Of a stretch of DNA of 44,701 nt, positions 1 to 6,672 are shown in pieces. Source of the stretch: Streptomyces antimicrobicus (GTDB lineage: Bacteria > Actinomycetota > Actinomycetes > Streptomycetales > Streptomycetaceae). The stretch spans positions 1 to 44,701 of the forward strand of contig NZ_JAJAUY010000038.1 in assembly GCF_020532625.1 (NCBI RefSeq), given 5' to 3'. The translations under genes and the position numbers were made by a program. Below the pieces are notes generated by a model. The model ran no database searches. It had not been told where the DNA came from and was given only the letters and a program-made list of their open reading frames with translations. Numbering within the stretch: the stretch's first letter is position 1; the number at the start of each line of letters is the position of its first letter.

Positions 1-1797
1 CGGCAGAAGGACGGCACGCCCCGGCCCCGGCCGGCCGGCACCGCGACCGGGCCCGACCCCGCCGCCCTGCCCGACCTGCTCGACCACCCCGACCCCGGCA
101 TCGCGGCCGAGGCCGCCGCCGTGGAGAACCTGCTGCGCTGCTGGGTGCGCGAGCGCGGCATCCGCCGGCCCGACGGCCCCGCCGGCACCCTGCTGCGGAT
201 CCCGCTGCCCGCCTGCGGCACCGCCCTGCTGGTCGCCGTACGCCACTGGTCCGCCGTCGGCTGGCACCGCTTCGCCCCCGCCCGGCTGGAGACCGCGCCC
301 CCCGACGCCCCCGCCCTCGACGCCGTCACCCTCGCCGCCCTGCTCGCCCGCGAGGGCGGCAGCCGCGGAACCGACCTGGTCGCCCGGGTCGCGGACTCCG
401 TGCGGCGCACCACCGAGTTCGTGACCGACCGGCGCGAGCGCCCCACCCCGCCCGCCCCCGTCGCCGGCCACCTCTTCCTCAGCGCCGAACAGTCCCTCCT
501 GCTCGGCCACCCCCTCCAGCCCGACCCCAAGAGCCGCGAAGGGCTGACCGAGGCCGAGGTCCGCCGCTACTCGCCCGAGCTCCACGGCTCCTTCCCCCTG
601 CACTGGACGGCCGTCGACCGCTCCGTCCTCGCCACCGACTCCGCCTGGACCGAAGGCGGCCGCCCCGTCACGGCCGACGAACTCCTCCTGCGGCTCGCCC
701 CCGGGCTGAAGCTGCCGGCCGGCACCGCACCCCTGCCCCTGCACCCCTGGCAGGCCCGCGAGGTCCACCAGCGGCCCGCCGTCGCCGCCCTGCGCGAGGC
801 CGGGCTGCTGCACGACCTCGGCCCGTACGGCGACCCGTGGTTCCCCACCTCCTCCGTCCGCACCGTCCAGCGGCCCGGCAGCCCCGCCATGCTCAAGCTG
901 TCCCTGGCCGTGCGCATCACCAACTCCCGCCGCGAGAACCTCCGCAAGGAGCTGCACCGCGGTGTCGAGGTGCACCGGCTGCTGCGCACCGGGCTCGCCG
1001 ACGAGTGGCAGGCCCACCACCCCCGCTTCGACATCGTCCGCGACCCCGCCTGGGTCGCCGTCGACTCCCCGGACGGCACCCCCGTCCCCGGGCTGGACGC
1101 CGTCCTGCGCCACCACCCCTTCCGTCCCGGCGACGACGCGGTGTGCGTGGCGGCGCTGACCTCGCCGCGGCCCTGGCCCGGCCGGACCGCCATGCGCTCC
1201 CGGCTCGCCGACACCGTCTTCCGGCTCTCCGCCGGCACCGGGCGGCCCCCCTCCGCCGTCGCCGCCGAGTGGTTCCTGCGCTACCTCGACCACGTCGTCC
1301 TGCCGGTGCTGGCCTTCGACCACCTCGCCGGGATCGCCCTCGAAGCCCACCAGCAGAACACCCTGGTCCTGCTCGACGACGCCGGCTGGCCCGTCGGGGG
1401 CCGGTACCGGGACAACCAGGGCTACTACTTCCGCGCCTCGCGCCGCGCCGAGCTGGAGCGCCGGCTGCCCGGCATCGGCGCCGCCAGCGACACCTTCGTC
1501 CCCGACGCCGTCGCCGACGAACGCTTCGCCTACTACCTCGGCATCAACAACGTGCTCGGCCTCGTCGGCGCCTTCGGATCCCAGCAGCTGGCCGACGAAC
1601 GGGTCCTGCTCGCGGCCTTCCGCCGCTTCCTCGGCAAGGCCTCCCACCTCGGCCCGCTGCCGGCCCGGCTGCTCGACTCGCCCACCCTGCGCTGCAAGGC
1701 CAACCTCCTCACCCGTCTCGGCGGTCTGGACGAGCTGGTCGGTCCCGTCGACACCCAGTCCGTCTACGTCACCGTCTCCAACCCCCTGCACGCCTGA
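1..1797 (+). CDS. NRPS-independent siderophore (NIS) synthetase, IucA/IucC family, 5' truncated
   Basis: The reading frame is open from base 1, so the gene starts left of the window; the first in-frame GTG at 121 is probably internal. NIS synthetases adenylate a carboxylate such as citrate or succinyl-hydroxamate and condense it with an amine or hydroxylamine to build siderophores. Visible family motifs are GHPLQPDPKSREG (from nt 505), LPLHPWQ, KLSLAVRITNSRREN, EAHQQN and RDNQG, which cover the ATP- and substrate-binding core and the C-terminal FhuF-like part. One oddity is GHPLQP where most relatives have GHPxHP. The gene runs into a siderophore-type GNAT gene 33 nt downstream, which supports an operon. 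The last codons and stop lie in a perfect 21-bp tandem duplication (1780-1821). Family call secure; the product siderophore cannot be read from here. Confidence 0.92.
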   Translation, partial: RQKDGTPRPRPAGTATGPDPAALPDLLDHPDPGIAAEAAAVENLLRCWVRERGIRRPDGPAGTLLRIPLPACGTALLVAVRHWSAVGWHRFAPARLETAPPDAPALDAVTLAALLAREGGSRGTDLVARVADSVRRTTEFVTDRRERPTPPAPVAGHLFLSAEQSLLLGHPLQPDPKSREGLTEAEVRRYSPELHGSFPLHWTAVDRSVLATDSAWTEGGRPVTADELLLRLAPGLKLPAGTAPLPLHPWQAREVHQRPAVAALREAGLLHDLGPYGDPWFPTSSVRTVQRPGSPAMLKLSLAVRITNSRRENLRKELHRGVEVHRLLRTGLADEWQAHHPRFDIVRDPAWVAVDSPDGTPVPGLDAVLRHHPFRPGDDAVCVAALTSPRPWPGRTAMRSRLADTVFRLSAGTGRPPSAVAAEWFLRYLDHVVLPVLAFDHLAGIALEAHQQNTLVLLDDAGWPVGGRYRDNQGYYFRASRRAELERRLPGIGAASDTFVPDAVADERFAYYLGINNVLGLVGAFGSQQLADERVLLAAFRRFLGKASHLGPLPARLLDSPTLRCKANLLTRLGGLDELVGPVDTQSVYVTVSNPLHA

Positions 1798-1821
1798 CCG
1801 AACCCCCTGCACGCCTGACCG
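1780..1821. repeat. Perfect 21-bp tandem duplication spanning a stop codon
   Basis: Two identical 21-bp copies (1780-1800 and 1801-1821) lie head to tail. Each carries the codons for Asn-Pro-Leu-His-Ala followed by TGA. The first copy's TGA ends the NIS synthetase, so the second copy is untranslated. It looks like a recent slippage event. Confidence 0.95.
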
Positions 1822-1830
1822 GGAGCCCCC

Positions 1831-2511
1831 ATGCACCCCCTCACGGCCCCGACCGCCGCCACCCCCGCCGGCCTCGTCGCCGGCGGCACCCCGCCGCCGC
1901 CCCGGTTCGCCGCCGGTGTGCTGCCCCTGCTCGCCGAGGCCGACCTGCTCGACAGCCCGGCCGTCTGGGGCACCACCCGTACCCCGGCCGGTGCCTTCCG
2001 GCTCGACCCCGTACGCCCCGACCGGGACCTGGACCTGATCGCCGGCTGGATGAACGACCCCGAGGTGGCCGCGTTCTGGCAGCTCGCCGGACCCGCGTCC
2101 GTGACCGCCGCCCACCTGCGCGCCCAGCTGCGCGGTGACGGCCGCAGCATCCCCTGCCTGGGCGTCCTCGACGGCACCCCGATGAGCTACTGGGAGATCT
2201 ACCGGGCCGACCTCGACCCGGTCGCCCGGCACTACGCCGCCCGCCCCCACGACACCGGCATCCACCTGCTGCTCGGGGCGGCGGCGGACCGGGGCCGGGG
2301 GCTCGGCACCGTGCTGCTGCGGGCCGCGGCCGACCTGGTGCTCGACAACCGGACGCGCTGCACCCGGGTCGTCGCCGAGCCGGACGTCCGCAACACCCGC
2401 TCGGTCTCGGCCTTCCTCAGCTCCGGCTTCCGGCTCGCCGAAACGATTGACCTCCCGGACAAGCGCGCGGCGCTCATGATCCGCGAGCGGGCGCTGCGCA
2501 CGCTCCTGTGA
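1831..2511 (+). CDS. Siderophore-type GNAT N-acyltransferase (IucB/RhbD/AlcB-like)
   Basis: 226 aa. The pattern fits the siderophore acyltransferase subgroup of GNAT enzymes, which transfer an acyl group from acyl-CoA to a hydroxylamine such as N-hydroxylysine or N-hydroxycadaverine. Seen in order: an N-terminal segment RLDPVRPDRDLDLIAGWMNDPEVAAFW (residues about 50-76), then SYWEIYRADLD, HDTGIHLLLG, RGRGLGTVLLR (the acetyl-CoA loop), VVAEPDVRNTRSV and a C-terminal GFRLAETIDLPDKRAALMIRER. These are the usual landmarks of this subgroup. The gene follows the NIS synthetase by 33 nt and has a GGGAG ribosome site before ATG 1831. Acylation of a hydroxamate precursor for that synthetase is inferred. 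Confidence 0.85.
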   Translation: MHPLTAPTAATPAGLVAGGTPPPPRFAAGVLPLLAEADLLDSPAVWGTTRTPAGAFRLDPVRPDRDLDLIAGWMNDPEVAAFWQLAGPASVTAAHLRAQLRGDGRSIPCLGVLDGTPMSYWEIYRADLDPVARHYAARPHDTGIHLLLGAAADRGRGLGTVLLRAAADLVLDNRTRCTRVVAEPDVRNTRSVSAFLSSGFRLAETIDLPDKRAALMIRERALRTLL

Positions 2512-2552
2512 GGGGCGCGCGCGCCGCGGGCGGCGGCCTGATCCCGCCCCTC
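2510..2552 (+). terminator. Possible terminator of the siderophore genes
   Basis: GAGGGGCG at 2510-2517 pairs perfectly with CGCCCCTC at 2545-2552, starting inside the stop codon. The 27-nt loop is itself GC-rich. There is no T-run, as is usual in Streptomyces. Confidence 0.4.
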
Positions 2553-2605
2553 GCCCGGCGGGAATGCGGTCACTGTCGGTGGCGCCCCGTAGGCTGGGAA
2601 GCGCT

Positions 2606-4576
2606 ATGACGAAGCCCTCCCTCCCCGACCTGCTGCACGCCGCCGTCACCGCCGTCGGCGGCACGGAGCGTCCCGGCCAGGTGGCCATGGCGGAAGCCGT
2701 CGCCGAAGCGATCGACGACAACTCCCACCGGCTCATCCAGGCCGGCACCGGCACCGGAAAGTCCCTCGGCTACCTGGTGCCCGCCCTCGCCCACGGCGAG
2801 CGCGTGGTCGTGGCCACGGCCACCCTCGCGCTCCAGCGGCAGCTCGTCGAGCGGGACCTGCCCCGCACGGTGGAGGCACTGCACCCGCAGCTGCGCCGCC
2901 GGCCGCAGTTCGCCATGCTCAAGGGCCGCTCCAACTACCTGTGCCTGCACCGGCTGCACGAGGGCGCCCCGCAGGACGAGGAGGACGGCCTCTTCGACCA
3001 GTTCGAGGCGGCCGCCCCCAGCAGCAAGCTGGGCCAGGACCTGCTGCGCCTGCGCGACTGGGCCGACGAGACCGAGTCCGGCGACCGGGACGACCTGACG
3101 CCGGGCGTCTCCGACAAGGCCTGGTCGCAGATCTCGGTCTCCTCCCGCGAATGCCTGGGCGCGACCAAGTGCCCCTACGGTGCGGAGTGCTTCGCCGAGG
3201 CCGCCCGCGAGCGCGCCAAGCTCGCCGACGTCGTGGTCACCAACCACGCGCTGCTGGCCATCGACGCGATCGAGGGCGCCCCGGTGCTGCCGGAGCACGA
3301 GGTGCTGATCGTCGACGAGGCCCACGAGCTGGTCTCCCGCGTCACCGGCGTCGCCACCGGCGAGCTCACCCCGGGGCAGGTCAACCGCGCGGTCAAGCGC
3401 GCGGCCAAGCTGGTCGACGAGAAGACGGCGGACGCCCTGCAGACGGCGTCCGAGTCCTTCGAGCGGATCATGGAGCTGGCCCTGCCGGGCCGGCTGGAGG
3501 TGGTCCCGGAGGACCTCGGCTACGCCCTGCTGGCCCTGCGGGACGCCGCCCGGGATGTGATCTCCGCGATCGGGGCGACCCGTGACAAGTCCGTCGCCGA
3601 CGAGGACGCCGTCCGCAAGCAGGCCCTGGCCGCCGTGGAGAACGTGCACGCGGTGGCCGAGCGGATCACCACCGGCTCCGAGTACGACGTCGTCTGGTAC
3701 GAGCGCCACGACCGGTTCGGAGCGACGTTGCGGGTGGCTCCGCTGTCGGTGTCCGGGCTGCTGCGCGAGAAGCTCTTCGAGGACCGCTCGGTCGTGCTGA
3801 CCTCGGCCACCCTCAAGCTCGGCGGGGACTTCAACGGCGTCGCGGCCTCGCTCGGCCTGTCGCCGGAGGGCGTCGAGGCGGAGGACGCGCCGGTCTGGAA
3901 GGGCCTGGACGTCGGCTCGCCGTTCGACTACCCCAAGCAGGGCATCCTCTACGTCGCCAAGCACCTGGCCACACCGGGCCGCGAGGGGACCCGCGGCGAC
4001 ATGATGGACGAGCTGGCGGAGCTGATCGAGGCGGCCGGCGGGCGGACGCTCGGCCTGTTCTCCTCGATGCGCGGGGCCAAGGCGGCGGCGGAGGAGCTGC
4101 GGGGCCGCCTCGACCATCCGATCCTGCTCCAGGGCGAGGAGACGCTCGGCGAGCTGATCAAGAACTTCGCGGCCGACCCGCGCACCTGCCTGTTCGGCAC
4201 GCTGTCGCTGTGGCAGGGCGTGGACGTGCCCGGCCCGAGCTGCCAGCTGGTGGTCATGGACCGGATCCCGTTCCCGCGGCCGGACGACCCGCTGATGAGC
4301 GCCCGGCAGAAGTCGGTCGAGGAGCACGGCGGCAACGGCTTCATGGCGGTCGCCGCGACCCACGCGGCCCTGCTGATGGCCCAGGGCGCGGGCCGGCTGG
4401 TCCGGGCCTCGGGGGACCGGGGCGTGGTGGCGGTCCTGGACCCGCGCCTGGCCACCGCCCGCTACGGCAGCTTCCTGAAGGCCTCGCTCCCGGACTTCTG
4501 GTACACCACGGACCGCAACCAGGTCCGCAGGTCCCTCGCGGCGATCGACGCGGCGGCGCAGCAGGACGGGAAGTAG
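2606..4576 (+). CDS. dinG: ATP-dependent DNA helicase, DinG/XPD-like (SF2, probable Fe-S)
   Basis: 656 aa. The start ATG 2606 gives MTKPSLPDLL; an in-frame ATG at 2564 is less likely because a TAGGCT box (2590-2595) lies between them. Domain order: Walker A AGTGTGKS (about residues 44-51), then four cysteines (NYLCL, RECLG, TKCPY, AECF) placed like the 4Fe-4S ligands of DinG/XPD helicases, VVVTNHALL, DEAH (about 237-240), then the second motor domain with VVLTSATL, LWQGVDVPG, DRIPFPRPDDPL and QGAGRLVR. The family unwinds 5'-overhang duplexes, D-loops and RNA-DNA hybrids in repair. It converges on lexA. I saw no SOS box directly in front of it, so LexA control is not supported by this sequence. 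Confidence 0.9.
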   Translation: MTKPSLPDLLHAAVTAVGGTERPGQVAMAEAVAEAIDDNSHRLIQAGTGTGKSLGYLVPALAHGERVVVATATLALQRQLVERDLPRTVEALHPQLRRRPQFAMLKGRSNYLCLHRLHEGAPQDEEDGLFDQFEAAAPSSKLGQDLLRLRDWADETESGDRDDLTPGVSDKAWSQISVSSRECLGATKCPYGAECFAEAARERAKLADVVVTNHALLAIDAIEGAPVLPEHEVLIVDEAHELVSRVTGVATGELTPGQVNRAVKRAAKLVDEKTADALQTASESFERIMELALPGRLEVVPEDLGYALLALRDAARDVISAIGATRDKSVADEDAVRKQALAAVENVHAVAERITTGSEYDVVWYERHDRFGATLRVAPLSVSGLLREKLFEDRSVVLTSATLKLGGDFNGVAASLGLSPEGVEAEDAPVWKGLDVGSPFDYPKQGILYVAKHLATPGREGTRGDMMDELAELIEAAGGRTLGLFSSMRGAKAAAEELRGRLDHPILLQGEETLGELIKNFAADPRTCLFGTLSLWQGVDVPGPSCQLVVMDRIPFPRPDDPLMSARQKSVEEHGGNGFMAVAATHAALLMAQGAGRLVRASGDRGVVAVLDPRLATARYGSFLKASLPDFWYTTDRNQVRRSLAAIDAAAQQDGK

Positions 4577-4614
4577 CCGGCGCGGCGTCGGCCCGGGAGC
4601 GCGGGGCCGCCCGC

Positions 4615-4668
4615 GACAAGGGGGCGCCCGCGGACAAGGGGCCGCCCGCGGACGAGGGGGCGCCCCGG
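4615..4668. repeat. Three tandem 18-bp repeats between dinG and lexA
   Basis: Units at 4615-4632, 4633-4650 and 4651-4668 each begin GACAAGGGG or GACGAGGGG and continue CGCCC. They start 39 nt after the dinG stop codon. No gene is evident in the interval 4577-4712. Confidence 0.85.
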
Positions 4669-4691
4669 GACCGGCGCAGGGGGTCCCGGGG
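4663..4691. terminator. Bidirectional terminator between convergent dinG and lexA
   Basis: CCCCGGGACC (4663-4672) and GGTCCCGGGG (4682-4691) form a perfect 10-bp stem with a 9-nt loop, midway between the two converging genes. It can serve both strands. Confidence 0.7.
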
Positions 4692-4712
4692 CTGATTGCG
4701 GCGGCGGTCGCT

Positions 4713-5507
4713 TCAGACGCGCCGCAGGACGGCGACGACCTTGCCGAGGATGGTCGCCTCGTCGCCGGGGATCGGCTGGTAGGCGGAGTTGTGGGGGAGC
4801 AGCCAGACGTGGCCGTCCTCGCGCTTGAAGCGCTTGACGGTGGCCTCGCCGTCGAGCATGGCGGCGACGATGTCGCCGTTCTCCGCGACCGGCTGGCGGC
4901 GGACCGTGACCCAGTCGCCGTCGCAGATGGCCGCCTCGATCATCGAGTCGCCGACGACCTTGAGCACGAAGAGCTCACCGTCGCCGACGAGCTGCCGGGG
5001 GAGCGGGAAGACGTCCTCGACCGATTCCTCGGCGAGGATCGGCCCGCCGGCCGCGATCCGGCCGACCAGGGGAACGTAGGAGGCGGCGGGCTTGCCGGCG
5101 GTGTCGGTGGGGGCCGAGCTGGGCTGGTCCGAGCCGCGGACCTCGTAGGCGCGGGGCCGGTGCGGGTCGCGCCGCAGGAAGCCCTTGCGCTCCAGGGCCA
5201 TGAGCTGGTGGGCGACCGAGGACGTGCTGGACAGGCCGACCGCCTGGCCGATCTCCCGCATGGACGGCGGGTAACCGCGCCGCTGCACCGAGTCCCGGAT
5301 GACCTCGATGACCCGCCGCTGCCGGTCCGTGAGGCCGGAGCTGTCGGCGCGGATGCCGGGAGGCCGCCCGGGGAGCGAACGCGCGGGCCTCAGGGTGTCG
5401 GGGTCCGGATTCATGGAAGCGTCGTTCATGGCGTGCACCGGGTCGAGTCGGCTCTGGGAGCGGTTCTGGGCAGTGATGGCGGCACTGTCTGCTGCGGTCG
5501 TGGTCAC
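4713..5507 (-). CDS. lexA: LexA, SOS-response repressor and self-cleaving protease
   Basis: 264 aa from GTG 5507 ([10 protein letters not shown]), chosen because it matches the actinobacterial N-terminus and has GAGAGGGG upstream; the frame stays open further up but crosses the promoter. The winged-helix DNA-binding domain spans about residues 55-125 ([44 protein letters not shown]). The linker holds the Ala153-Gly154 cleavage bond (RIAAGGP). The S24 peptidase domain carries Ser188 (GDSM) and Lys225 (ATVKRF) as the catalytic dyad. LexA represses SOS genes until RecA filaments trigger self-cleavage. A perfect SOS box lies 67 nt upstream and overlaps the -35, so autoregulation is expected. Confidence 0.97.
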   Translation of the reverse strand: MTTTAADSAAITAQNRSQSRLDPVHAMNDASMNPDPDTLRPARSLPGRPPGIRADSSGLTDRQRRVIEVIRDSVQRRGYPPSMREIGQAVGLSSTSSVAHQLMALERKGFLRRDPHRPRAYEVRGSDQPSSAPTDTAGKPAASYVPLVGRIAAGGPILAEESVEDVFPLPRQLVGDGELFVLKVVGDSMIEAAICDGDWVTVRRQPVAENGDIVAAMLDGEATVKRFKREDGHVWLLPHNSAYQPIPGDEATILGKVVAVLRRV

Positions 5508-5546
5508 GTCGGCGGCCCCTCTCGGAATGTTCTCCCTAGTCAGCCA

Positions 5547-5576
5547 ACGGTAGTTGCTTTCGAAAGGTTGCGCCAA
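5547..5576 (-). promoter_or_regulatory. lexA promoter
   Basis: On the minus strand TTGGCG (5576-5571) is followed after 18 nt by TACCGT (5552-5547), a TANNNT -10. The -35 overlaps the end of the SOS box, so bound LexA would block polymerase. The predicted leader is about 33 nt. Confidence 0.6.
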
Positions 5577-5587
5577 ACACACGTTCG
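5574..5587 (-). promoter_or_regulatory. SOS box (LexA operator) of lexA
   Basis: The minus strand reads CGAACGTGTGTTTG, matching the Gram-positive/actinobacterial SOS consensus CGAACRNRYGTTYG at every position. It is placed at the lexA -35. Confidence 0.92.
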
Positions 5588-5832
5588 AGTGAAAAATCGC
5601 AGATCGCCCTGCGTGGCGGCAATGAGAGGTGTATGAGCGGGCCGTTCCGGTGCCTGGTTCGGGGCCCGTTCCGGTGGCTGTTTGTCGAATGCGGGTTCGG
5701 CTCCGCGTTTCGCTGATTACGGTACCCTTCCCGGTCGGAACTCGACCGTCCGGGTATGCGCCCAGTGTGTCAGCAGGACCCTCCGTATCCGGTCAGCCAC
5801 GCCGCGACACGCTCGCGCGGAAATACTGCGAA

Positions 5833-5880
5833 ACCCAAGATCTAGTGGTTGGATGGGCGGCGCCACCCAGGGGTTGTGGT
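5833..5880 (+). promoter_or_regulatory. NrdR box pair upstream of nrdR-nrdJ
   Basis: Box 1 (5833-5848) reads ACCCAAGATCTAGTGG, resembling the 16-bp NrdR motif of Streptomyces. Box 2 (5865-5880) reads ACCCAGGGGTTGTGGT, a degenerate copy. Starts are 32 bp apart, about three helical turns, as expected for paired NrdR sites. The interval 5588-6012 holds no gene; besides these boxes and the promoter I see nothing in it. Confidence 0.65.
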
Positions 5881-5885
5881 CGCCG

Positions 5886-5915
5886 GTCAACGGGGTCCGC
5901 GACATCGCATATGCT
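5886..5915 (+). promoter_or_regulatory. Candidate nrdR promoter
   Basis: TATGCT (5910-5915) is a TANNNT -10 just downstream of the NrdR boxes. A poor -35 (GTCAAC, 5886-5891) lies 18 nt before it. The leader to GTG 6013 would be about 90 nt. Confidence 0.4.
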
Positions 5916-6012
5916 GGTGGCTGCTTCAGGAGCCCCTCACGACGGCCTCGACCGTCGCTCTCAGGGCTGCGCCTGGGCAATTCAGTCGTGCCAAGAGGAG
6001 GGTTGGGAAGCC

Positions 6013-6525
6013 GTGCACTGCCCCTTCTGCAGGCACCCCGACAGCCGCGTCGTCGACAGCCGCACCACGGACGACGGCACGTCGATCCGCCGGCGCCGCC
6101 AGTGCCCGGACTGCTCCCGTCGCTTCACGACGGTGGAGACCGCGTCGCTGATGGTGATCAAGCGCAGCGGGGTGACGGAACCCTTCAGCCGCACCAAGGT
6201 CATCTCGGGCGTGCGCAAGGCGTGCCAGGGGCGGCCCGTCACCGAGGACGCCCTCGCCCAGCTCGGCCAGCGGGTCGAGGAGGCGGTGCGCGCCACCGGG
6301 AGTGCCGAGCTGACCACTCACGACGTGGGGCTGGCCATACTCGGACCGCTGCAGGAGCTGGACGTCGTCGCCTACCTGCGCTTCGCGTCCGTGTACAAGG
6401 CGTTCGACACGCTGGAAGACTTCGAGGCCGCCATCGCCGAGCTGCGCGACGGGCGTCCTCACCCCGAGGAGTGCGAGTGCGGTGGGGCCGCCCCGGTCCC
6501 CGCGCCCGCCTCCGCCGCCGACTGA
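6013..6525 (+). CDS. nrdR: NrdR, transcriptional repressor of ribonucleotide reductase genes
   Basis: 170 aa from GTG 6013, preceded by AGGAGG at 5997-6002; earlier in-frame starts lack the family N-terminus. Residues 3, 6, 31 and 34 are the zinc-ribbon cysteines (CPFC and CPDC). RRRRQ follows the first pair, and then comes the ATP-cone domain ([24 protein letters not shown] and following, about residues 47-137) with [13 protein letters not shown]. NrdR binds ATP/dATP through the cone and represses nrd operons when dNTPs are plentiful. It sits 147 nt before nrdJ, the usual Streptomyces nrdRJ operon, and NrdR boxes upstream imply autoregulation. The 20-aa tail is Glu/Cys/Ala/Pro-rich and not part of the conserved fold. 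Confidence 0.97.
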   Translation: MHCPFCRHPDSRVVDSRTTDDGTSIRRRRQCPDCSRRFTTVETASLMVIKRSGVTEPFSRTKVISGVRKACQGRPVTEDALAQLGQRVEEAVRATGSAELTTHDVGLAILGPLQELDVVAYLRFASVYKAFDTLEDFEAAIAELRDGRPHPEECECGGAAPVPAPASAAD

Positions 6526-6612
6526 CCGGCCCGCCGCCGCAGGGCGGCCGGGTGGGCAGGGAGCGGCCCCCGGTGTGGCCGGGGAGCAGAACGTAGATCG
6601 ACAGTCAGAACC

Positions 6613-6635
6613 GTGCCACGGAATATTGCTGGCAC
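6613..6635 (+). promoter_or_regulatory. Inverted repeat in the nrdR-nrdJ spacer
   Basis: GTGCCA (6613-6618) and TGGCAC (6630-6635) flank an AT-richer 11-nt loop. A second small palindrome CCGTGCCACGG overlaps at 6611-6621. Role unknown: it may be an mRNA hairpin before the nrdJ ribosome site or an operator. Confidence 0.3.
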
Positions 6636-6672
6636 ATCAGGGCGTTTTTGCCCGCATATGGGAGGCGGCAGC

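Noticed and set aside
2570..4363. Minus-strand frame of 597 codons opposite dinG
   Set aside because: Codon-bias shadow; the + strand has all helicase motifs.
5588..6012. Cobalamin riboswitch upstream of nrdRJ
   Set aside because: That riboswitch is known from the class Ia nrdAB operon of Streptomyces, not from nrdRJ, and I see no B12-box sequence here.
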